A DNA stretch of 37,625 bases from an uncultured Eubacteriales bacterium (GTDB lineage: Bacteria; Bacillota; Clostridia; Oscillospirales; Acutalibacteraceae), in the NCBI GenBank assembly GCA_934561055.1, contig CAKTFN010000014.1:1-37625 (forward strand). Reading direction: 5' to 3'. Made by a program: the position numbers and the translations under genes. Positions 31,854-37,625 of this stretch are shown piece after piece (the first letter of the stretch is position 1; each line of letters starts with the position of its first letter). Under the pieces are notes generated by a model. It searched no databases and was not told where the DNA came from. It saw only the letters and a program-made list of their open reading frames with translations.

Positions 31854-32254
31854 TCGGTGTCCTTTGCCGCCTTCATGTCGAAGCGATAGATTTCCTGGTC
31901 TTCGATGTCAATGTTCTGAACGATAATAGGCTTGATTCCGGCGTTCGCCGTGATTGTCGTCACAAGCGCCTTTGCAAGCGGGAAAAGCTCTTTGAACGTG
32001 TCAACGTGAACAAACTCCTTTTCAACCCCGCTTTTGATTTCAAAAATGCCCTTGACCTCAACGGTGATATTCAAAACGTCCGGATGATCCTTGTCAAGAA
32101 CCTCGATTTTGAGCGTTGCTTCGCAAACGGATTTGTCGCTGTATTTCACGTTGTGCGAAACCTTGTTGTTGAGTTTGAGCTGAACCGTCGAATTGACGGC
32201 GTTGTTGAATGAAATTCTGCTGACCTTATATGCTTTAAGCTGAACATTCGTCAT
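31850..32254 (-). CDS. SecB-like export chaperone
   Basis: A 134-residue protein with the SecB plan: an N-terminal beta-rich half (FNNAVNSTVQLKLNNKVSHNV, VLNITVEVKGIFEIKS) followed by FKELFPLAKALVTTITANAGIKPIIVQNI, close to SecB's 'LFPyar..vs.lt.naGfppl.l.pin'. SecB keeps exported proteins unfolded for SecA, but most Firmicutes lack it. No toxin-antitoxin genes are beside it, unlike solitary SecB-like antitoxin chaperones. Its stop overlaps the downstream lipoprotein's start, suggesting a shared role in protein export. Confidence 0.75.
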   Translation of the reverse strand: MTNVQLKAYKVSRISFNNAVNSTVQLKLNNKVSHNVKYSDKSVCEATLKIEVLDKDHPDVLNITVEVKGIFEIKSGVEKEFVHVDTFKELFPLAKALVTTITANAGIKPIIVQNIDIEDQEIYRFDMKAAKDTE

Positions 32255-32272
32255 TTTTCGGTTTCTCCTTTT

Positions 32273-32896
32273 TCAAATTACTTTCATTTTTGACGGAACT
32301 TTTGTGTGCTTTCCGAGATATTCCCTGTAAAGAAGCGGAAAAACAAGTCCTTCGTAAACATAAAAAAGTGCTTTTCCCCTTTTCGGAGAGGGAGCCGGAA
32401 CGCTTTGCGCCTCAACGCCGACGAGCGACGCAATCACGCCCGCCCTCATGAGATGGAACTCACTTGAAAGGAAGGCGATTTTCGGCTTTTCTCCGCCGGA
32501 GCGTGAATCAATGATTTTTTTTGCGTTGATGAAGTTTTCAAACGTTGTCTGCGACTTGTCTTCGAGCAAAATCCGCCCTTCCTCAACGCCCCTTTCAAGA
32601 AGGATATCCTTTATTGCCTGCGCTTCGCTTTTGATTTGGTTCTCATGAACAATTCCGCCGCAGCAAACGGCAACGGTGTTTTTATGGCCGAGCAAAAAAT
32701 CGGCGGCGGCGTTCGCCCTGAGAGTGAGCATCTCATCAGGTTTATCGACAATCACACGGCAACCGAGAATCAAAAGATAATCCGGTTCGGCGGAAAGATT
32801 TCCGTTTTTCGCCGCTGCTTCGCAGGCGGCAAAGCCCGAAACCGCTCCGGCAAGGCCGGCAACCGCGGCGGCCAAAACAGCGTTTTTTATTTTCAT
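32273..32896 (-). CDS. DUF218/SanA-ElyC-like protein
   Basis: A 207-residue protein of the YdcF/SanA/ElyC (DUF218) family, whose members affect cell envelope integrity in E. coli. The family core is clear: PDYLLILGCRV, LTLRANAAADFLL, VCCGG and EAQAIKDILLERGVEEGRILLEDKSQTTFENFINAKKI, then SSEFHLMRAGVIA. An N-terminal hydrophobic segment (AVLAAAVAGLAGAVSGFAAC) anchors or exports it. The ATG at 32896 is chosen over an in-frame TTG that would touch the ribosome site GAGGAG. It is first in a three-gene unit with the SecB-like and lipoprotein genes. Confidence 0.85.
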   Translation of the reverse strand: MKIKNAVLAAAVAGLAGAVSGFAACEAAAKNGNLSAEPDYLLILGCRVIVDKPDEMLTLRANAAADFLLGHKNTVAVCCGGIVHENQIKSEAQAIKDILLERGVEEGRILLEDKSQTTFENFINAKKIIDSRSGGEKPKIAFLSSEFHLMRAGVIASLVGVEAQSVPAPSPKRGKALFYVYEGLVFPLLYREYLGKHTKVPSKMKVI

Positions 32897-32939
32897 AAAA
32901 TTATTCAACTCCTCATCGCTTTCTTTTCTTCGTCAGTTC

Positions 32940-32962
32940 ATTTTATCATAAAACCGCAGAGA
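32940..32962 (-). promoter_or_regulatory. Possible promoter of the DUF218/SecB-like operon
   Basis: A -10 TAAAAT (32940-32945) on the minus strand. The best -35 at 17-base spacing is only TTCCAT, so this is weak. Confidence 0.4.
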
Positions 32963-33034
32963 ATGGAACCTTTTCGGAAAAATCATTTGCGATTAAAAAA
33001 TTTTTTAGCCTACCGTTTCGTTTTTTCGGGTAAT

Positions 33035-33086
33035 TATGCATATTGATTCATGCAATCCTTGACATTTTGCATAATTGCTGTATAAT
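33035..33086 (+). promoter_or_regulatory. argH promoter with ArgR-like operator
   Basis: TTGACA (33059-33064), a 16-base spacer and TATAAT (33081-33086). The 18-base segment TATGCATATTGATTCATG (33035-33052) matches the general ARG-box pattern at most positions and lies just upstream of -35. A second half-like site (TTTGCATAATTGC) sits in the spacer. Together with the argG site this points to shared control by an ArgR repressor not encoded in the window. Confidence 0.72.
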
Positions 33087-33126
33087 AATCAGTATCTTTT
33101 ACATAAAACATCGGAGGAAAGAAAAA

Positions 33127-34497
33127 ATGCCGCTCTGGACAGGAAGATTCAAAAAACAGCTTGACAAAAAAACAAACGATTTCAATTCCTCAATTCCCTT
33201 TGACTGCCGAATGGCTTCGCAGGACATCAAAGGTTCAATCGCGCACGCAACCATGCTCGGAAAGCAGAACATCATTGAAAAAAGCGAAAGCGAAAAAATC
33301 GTTGCTTCGCTTAAAGATATCGCCGCCGACCTTGAAAGCGGCGCACTCAAAATCGACATGACCGCCGAGGATATCCACACCTTCGTTGAAGGCGAGCTTA
33401 CAAAAAGGCTCGGAGACACCGGAAAGCGCCTTCACACCGCAAGAAGCAGAAACGACCAGGTTGCGCTTGACCTTCGGCTTTATCTTCTTGACGAAATCGA
33501 AAAGCTTGACCTTTCGCTCAAAGATTTCATTGACGTGATTCTCAAAAAGGCGAAGGAAAATTACGACGCCGTAATGCCCGGCTACACTCACCTTCAGCGT
33601 GCTCAGCCCGTAACCTTCGGCCATCATCTCATGGCCTACGCTTCAATGCTCCTTCGTGACAGAGACCGCCTCAAAGACTGCAAAAAAAGGACAGCCGTCT
33701 CTCCCCTCGGTTCGGGCGCTCTCGCCGGAACGACTTATCCGCTTGACAGGGAGTACGCCGCAGAGCTTCTCGGCCTTTCGGGCGTCTGCTCAAACAGCCT
33801 TGACGGCGTTTCCGACAGAGATTATGTCATCGAACTTCTCTCCTGCCTTTCAATCATTATGGTTCATCTTTCCCGGTTTGCGGAAGAAGTTGTAATGTGG
33901 TGTTCGTGGGAGTTCAAGTTCATCGAGCTTGACGACGCTTTTTCAACCGGAAGCAGCATCATGCCGCAAAAAAAGAACCCGGACATTGCAGAGCTTGTCA
34001 GAGGAAAATCCGGCCGTGTTTTCGGTTCGCTCATGACTCTTCTCACCGTTATGAAGGGTATTCCGCTTGCATATAACAAAGATATGCAGGAGGACAAGCA
34101 GGCGGTGTTCGATGCGGTTGACACGGTTCTCATCTGCAACGACACATTTTCCGCAATGCTCGACACGGCAAAGGTTCTCAAAGACAATATGCGTGCCGCC
34201 GCCGCAAAGGGCTTCATCAACGCAACCGACTGTGCTGACTACCTCGTAAAAAAAGGTCTTCCTTTCAGAGACGCATACAAGGCCGTCGGAGAAATCGTCG
34301 CCTTCTGCATTGAAAACGGCTTTACGCTTGAAACGCTTCCGCTTGAGGAATACAAGCGTGTTTGCGGCCTTTTCAAAAACGACGTTTTTGAAGCGATCAA
34401 TCTTGACAACTGCGTAAAGGGCAGAACGGTCAAAGGCGGACCCGCTCCGAAATGTGTTCTTGAAGAAATCGAAAACGCAGAAAAGCTGAACAAGTAA
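33127..34497 (+). CDS. argH: Argininosuccinate lyase
   Basis: Splits argininosuccinate into arginine and fumarate, the last step of arginine synthesis. The 456-residue protein begins at the ATG of MPLWTGRF with GGAGGAAAG upstream. Family signatures are clear: FNSSIPFDCRMASQDI, TARSRNDQVALDLRLYL, and the superfamily signature GSSIMPQKKNPD near residue 275. The frame is open upstream of the ATG but passes through the promoter. It is monocistronic. Confidence 0.97.
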   Translation: MPLWTGRFKKQLDKKTNDFNSSIPFDCRMASQDIKGSIAHATMLGKQNIIEKSESEKIVASLKDIAADLESGALKIDMTAEDIHTFVEGELTKRLGDTGKRLHTARSRNDQVALDLRLYLLDEIEKLDLSLKDFIDVILKKAKENYDAVMPGYTHLQRAQPVTFGHHLMAYASMLLRDRDRLKDCKKRTAVSPLGSGALAGTTYPLDREYAAELLGLSGVCSNSLDGVSDRDYVIELLSCLSIIMVHLSRFAEEVVMWCSWEFKFIELDDAFSTGSSIMPQKKNPDIAELVRGKSGRVFGSLMTLLTVMKGIPLAYNKDMQEDKQAVFDAVDTVLICNDTFSAMLDTAKVLKDNMRAAAAKGFINATDCADYLVKKGLPFRDAYKAVGEIVAFCIENGFTLETLPLEEYKRVCGLFKNDVFEAINLDNCVKGRTVKGGPAPKCVLEEIENAEKLNK

Positions 34498-34506
34498 AAA
34501 AGCAAA

Positions 34507-34550
34507 AACCGGATACGGCGAAAAAATTCGTCGCACCCGGTTCTTTTTTT
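34507..34550. terminator. Terminator between argH and glmS
   Basis: AACCGG (34507-34512) and CCGGTT (34537-34542) close an imperfect stem containing CGAAAAAATTCG, followed by a T-run. On the other strand it follows the glmS stop codon directly. Confidence 0.78.
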
Positions 34551-36378
34551 ATTCAACTGTGACCGATTTTGCAAGGTTTCTCGGTTTGTCAATGTCGCAG
34601 CCTCGGAAAAGAGCCGTGTAATAGCTCAAAAGCTGAAGAAAAACGACTTCGACCGAAGGCGAAAAATAACAATATGCTTCCGGAACGGTCACAACAAAAT
34701 CAAGACCCGAACATGCGGCTTTGTTTTTTTCCGTTGTCACAACAAGAACCTTTGCGCCTCTGGAAACGACCTCTTTGATGTTGCTCATTGTTTTTGAAAA
34801 AAGTTTTTCGTCGCAGGCAAGGGCAATAACCGCCGTTCCTTCTTCGATAAGAGAGATTGTTCCGTGCTTGAGTTCCCCGGCGGCGTAAGCTTCGCTGTGA
34901 ATATAGCTGATTTCCTTCAGCTTCAGCGAGCCTTCCGTTGCGGCGGCGTAATCAAGGCCGCGCCCGATGAAATACGAATGTTCAAGCGAAGAAAACTCTT
35001 TTCCGATTCTTTTTGCTTCGCCGCTCACGATTTCAATCGTTTCTTCGATTTTTTTCGGGACAGCATGAAGATTTGAAAGGTAAAGCGAAAGATCGTCCTT
35101 TGAAAAAGTTCCTTTCCTATCCGAAAAGTATGCGGCAAGAAGATACAAAACGGCAACCTGAGCGGAAAACGCCTTTGTTGTTGCAACGGCAATTTCGGGT
35201 CCGGCGGCGGTATATACCACGCTTTCGCTCTCGTTTGCAATCGTGCTTCCGACAACGTTTACGATTGAAAGTACCCTCGCGCCCTTTTCTTTTGCAAGTC
35301 GCAGTGCCGCAAGCGTGTCGGCCGTTTCGCCGCTTTGACTGATGATTATGACAAGCGTGTTTTTATTAAGAATTGGGTCACGGTAACGAAACTCGGACGC
35401 AATGTCAACCTCAACGGGGATTCTTGCCGCCTTTTCAATAACGTACTTTCCGATTATTCCGGCGTGATATGCCGAACCGCAGGCGGTAATGATTATTCGG
35501 TCAATCCCCTTCACTTCTTCCTCTGAAAGCGAAAAGTTTTCAAATTCAATTTTTCCGTTTCTGATGTGAGGGCTTATTGTCCGCTCAAAAACGGCCGGCT
35601 GTTCAAAAATTTCCTTGAGCATGAAGTGGGCGTAACCGTCCTTTTGTGCGTCCTGCGCACTCCAGGTGATGCGTTCGGGTTCTTTTTCGATTTTCTTTCC
35701 GTCAAAAGTCATAAAAGAAATTTTTTCCTTTCCGACAACCGCAAGTTCTCCGTCCGAAAGTTTATAAACGTCGGAAGTGTGTTTGAGAACGGCGGTGACA
35801 TCGGAGGCGGCGAACCAACCGTCCTCTCCTTTTCCGAGCACAAGCGGACTCGACTTTCTTGCAAGAATGAGGCTGTCCGGAAAGTCCCTGCAAAGAATCG
35901 CAAGCGCATATGTTCCCTCAAGAAACGAAAGCGTTTTCAAAACGGTTGAAAGAAAATCACCATCATAGTTTTTTTCAAGCATTGCCGCAATGACTTCCGT
36001 GTCCGTTTGAGACGAAAAGTGAACTCCGCTTTCGGAAAGCGACTTTTTAAGTTCCGAATAATTTTCGATTATTCCGTTATGCACAACGGCAAAAACGCCG
36101 TTTTCGCTCAAATGGGGGTGAGCGTTTTCATCGGTCGGCGCGCCGTGTGTCGCCCAGCGGGTGTGGCCGATTCCGACCGTTGATTCGGACTCCTTTTTCG
36201 CTTTGAGTGCGTCTTCAAGAGCACTCAGACGTCCGCTCCTTTTTGTGACGTTCAGCTTTCCGTTTTCAAAAACGGCAATTCCCGCCGAATCATAACCTCT
36301 GTATTCAAGTTTTGAAAGTCCTTCAACAAGATACGGAACCGAATTTTTCGTTCCGACATATCCAACTATTCCGCACAT
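34549..36378 (-). CDS. glmS: Glutamine-fructose-6-phosphate aminotransferase
   Basis: Makes glucosamine-6-phosphate from fructose-6-phosphate and glutamine, the entry to peptidoglycan amino sugars. The 609-residue protein starts MCGIVGYVG, whose Cys2 is the glutaminase nucleophile. GIGHTRWATHG and SQTDTEV belong to the glutaminase domain. Two SIS domains follow (SGETADTLAALRLAKEKGA; GLDYAAATEGSLKLKEISY), and AKSVTVE ends the protein as usual. An upstream in-frame ORF extension (to 36498) is not the start because MCGI must be N-terminal. AAGGAG precedes the ATG. No glmS ribozyme was found upstream. Confidence 0.97.
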   Translation of the reverse strand: MCGIVGYVGTKNSVPYLVEGLSKLEYRGYDSAGIAVFENGKLNVTKRSGRLSALEDALKAKKESESTVGIGHTRWATHGAPTDENAHPHLSENGVFAVVHNGIIENYSELKKSLSESGVHFSSQTDTEVIAAMLEKNYDGDFLSTVLKTLSFLEGTYALAILCRDFPDSLILARKSSPLVLGKGEDGWFAASDVTAVLKHTSDVYKLSDGELAVVGKEKISFMTFDGKKIEKEPERITWSAQDAQKDGYAHFMLKEIFEQPAVFERTISPHIRNGKIEFENFSLSEEEVKGIDRIIITACGSAYHAGIIGKYVIEKAARIPVEVDIASEFRYRDPILNKNTLVIIISQSGETADTLAALRLAKEKGARVLSIVNVVGSTIANESESVVYTAAGPEIAVATTKAFSAQVAVLYLLAAYFSDRKGTFSKDDLSLYLSNLHAVPKKIEETIEIVSGEAKRIGKEFSSLEHSYFIGRGLDYAAATEGSLKLKEISYIHSEAYAAGELKHGTISLIEEGTAVIALACDEKLFSKTMSNIKEVVSRGAKVLVVTTEKNKAACSGLDFVVTVPEAYCYFSPSVEVVFLQLLSYYTALFRGCDIDKPRNLAKSVTVE

Positions 36379-36686
36379 CGCAAAATCTCCTTTTTGATTA
36401 AGTAACCCCCGATTGATTTTTCCGAGGCGAACGACCGGCGTTTTTAAAAGAAAAATTCTTTTTTCGTCGGTTTTGCCGGCAGGGTCAAAGCCGGTCAATA
36501 TTATTCTAAGCCGAGGGTCATGGGTTTATGATAAAAAAGCTCCCGGAAATTCAAAAATAATACCTCGTGTTGTTAAAATTTCCTTAAATTGTATTTTTCT
36601 CTTTCACAACGGATTTTCAAAAATTATTCCCGTTTTGAAACGTAAAAAATCCGATAATGAACAATACCTAAATCATTATTCCTCTG
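36379..36686. other. Gap between divergent glmS and LRR genes
   Basis: No gene seen. On the glmS side there are complementary G/C-rich segments (CCGGC and GCCGG around 36435-36495) that could fold, but no ribozyme core and no convincing glmS promoter. The rest is AT-rich without a recognisable feature. Confidence 0.5.
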
Positions 36687-36840
36687 TTGACACAAATGAA
36701 TTTCCATGCTATAATTTTATGTATGCCGGGCGGTTCAAAAAAGCACCCTTCACGCCTTTTGACGAACCGGTTCCTCGCTTTTTTAAAATGTTCGGCGTTG
36801 CATACTCAAAACAACAAAATATGAAAGGAAATGTTGAAAA
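36687..36840 (+). promoter_or_regulatory. LRR gene promoter and structured leader
   Basis: TTGACA (36687-36692), a 17-base spacer and TATAAT (36710-36715) predict a start near 36722. From the first transcribed bases, GTATGC (36721-36726) pairs with GCATAC (36800-36805). Inside, CGGTTC (36731-36736) pairs with GAACCG (36764-36769), and AAAAAAGC (36737-36744) with GCTTTTTT (36777-36784), in pseudoknot order. The ribosome site GAAAGGAAA lies downstream. GAACCGGTTC is itself palindromic, so other folds compete. Confidence 0.6.
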
Positions 36841-37625
36841 ATGCAAAAAAAATCACACCTCAAAAATCTTCTTGCCGTTTTTCTTGAGGCGATGATGATT
36901 TTGTCCGCTGTTCCGCTTTCATTGGCCGGAGCCGAAGACCCTCTTGTATATGAGCTTTCAACGGACGGCGAATATTACTCGGTCATCGGTTGCGACAAAA
37001 ACGCAGGCGAAGAAATCATCGTTCCGGCGACCCACCAAGGAAAGCCTGTCAAAAACATCGGCTCAAAAGCAATCAACGGCTGCGACAACGTCACTTCCGT
37101 AGTTATTTTATACGGTATTGAAAAAATTGAAAGTTTCGCAGTTTCCGACTGCAATAATCTCAAAAGCGTCTATATTCCCGAAAGCGTAACCGAAATTGCG
37201 GAAACAGCTGTCGGATACGAAAGCAATCTTGAAAAGCTTATCAACTGGTATCTGATCGTTTTCTGCAAGGAAGGCTCCGCTGCGGCAACCTATGCCAATG
37301 ACCGTTATCTCAAAAAGAGCGCAGACTGCCCTCACAAAATAACCGATAAGAAAGAAGAAAATAAAATCGACGAAACCTGCGGAAAAGAAGGTTCTTACGA
37401 CCTTGTAACATACTGCTCGGTATGCGGTGACGAACTCGGCCGTGAACCCGTAAAAACCGATAAACTCCCTCACACCGAAGAAATCCTTCCGGCTGTTGAA
37501 GCCACCTGCACCAAAACAGGTCTCACCGAAGGAAAGAAATGCTTGGTCTGCGGTGAAGTTCTTTTAGAGCAGAACACCATTCCGGCAATCGGACATAAGA
37601 ACAAGGTTCACCATGAAAAGGTTGA
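36841..37625 (+). CDS. BspA-like LRR surface protein (partial, runs off the window)
   Basis: The first 261 codons of an exported protein, open to the window end. A signal peptide (LLAVFLEAMMILSAVPLSLAGA) is followed by BspA-type leucine-rich repeats (GSKAINGCDNVTSVVI, SFAVSDCNNLKSVYIPESV). Then come spaced Cys modules of about 40 residues: a CSVCGDEL-type pair and TCTKTGLTEGKKCLVCGEV, the latter ending IPAIGH. This architecture parallels the protein at 9149-10921 and is typical of secreted or surface proteins in gut Clostridia. Function is probably adhesion or surface binding, by inference. It has its own consensus promoter and a structured leader. Confidence 0.85.
   Translation, partial: MQKKSHLKNLLAVFLEAMMILSAVPLSLAGAEDPLVYELSTDGEYYSVIGCDKNAGEEIIVPATHQGKPVKNIGSKAINGCDNVTSVVILYGIEKIESFAVSDCNNLKSVYIPESVTEIAETAVGYESNLEKLINWYLIVFCKEGSAAATYANDRYLKKSADCPHKITDKKEENKIDETCGKEGSYDLVTYCSVCGDELGREPVKTDKLPHTEEILPAVEATCTKTGLTEGKKCLVCGEVLLEQNTIPAIGHKNKVHHEKV

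Noticed and set aside
31850..32254. Toxin-antitoxin-chaperone (SecB-type) system
   Set aside because: No toxin or antitoxin gene lies next to the SecB-like gene; its neighbours are envelope proteins.
36379..36560. glmS ribozyme
   Set aside because: The expected location upstream of glmS was read on the minus strand. The conserved ribozyme core and double-pseudoknot motifs are not present, only generic G/C-rich complementarity.
36413..36895. 160-codon open frame across the glmS-LRR gap
   Set aside because: It runs through the consensus promoter and leader of the LRR gene and overlaps its signal peptide in another frame, with no family resemblance.

Overview
The window reads like the chromosome of an anaerobic, probably gut-dwelling clostridial Firmicute (Oscillospirales/Lachnospirales type). 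The evidence is strong AGGAGG-like ribosome sites, several TTG starts, a full [FeFe]-hydrogenase maturation set, a dimeric-type glycyl-tRNA synthetase, and BspA-like leucine-rich-repeat surface proteins with Cys-x-x-Cys modules. No phage, transposase, CRISPR array or tRNA gene was seen. The placement is an inference from gene content.

Layout. At 1-330, three tandem sigma-A-type promoters point left into what looks like an rRNA operon leader just outside the window. A degenerate LytR-CpsA-Psr-like membrane protein follows (395-1240, minus). The minus-strand operon at 5487-1449 encodes a TM1266-type regulator, HydE, HydG and HydF. Its leader holds a promoter, a perfect intrinsic terminator and a candidate antiterminator. 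Divergent from it, rpmH-rnpA-yidD-yidC-khpB (6032-8986) forms the usual cluster, but without dnaA or mnmEG beside it. A large BspA-like LRR/fibronectin-like surface protein (9149-10921, minus) and glyS (11190-12572, plus) come next.

From about 12630 to 14370 there is a 1.7-kb non-coding island. It is built from six copies of an 87-bp repeat, three in each orientation. Three of these carry an additional ~65-bp hairpin whose stem varies by compensatory changes around a conserved loop. Then come rarA, glyA and serS (minus), a YerC/TrpR-like regulator with a maltose-acetyltransferase-like enzyme (plus), and a pair of coupled membrane proteins, a GNAT enzyme and an exported protein (plus).

From 23224 to 34497 lie argG (minus), a five-gene minus-strand operon (29686 to 24835), a CorA-like transporter (plus), a DUF218/SecB-like/foldase-like-lipoprotein operon (minus) and argH (plus). 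argG and argH each carry an ArgR-like operator at their promoter. The five-gene operon is the most unusual protein-coding unit: two proteins that each appear to be a tandem pair of SCP2 (sterol-carrier-like) domains bracket a class III aminotransferase and a split transketolase. The window ends with glmS (minus) and the start of a second BspA-like surface protein (plus) behind a structured leader.

The strongest candidates for something undescribed are the SCP2/aminotransferase/transketolase operon, the covarying-hairpin repeat island, and the attenuator-like leader of the hydrogenase maturation operon.
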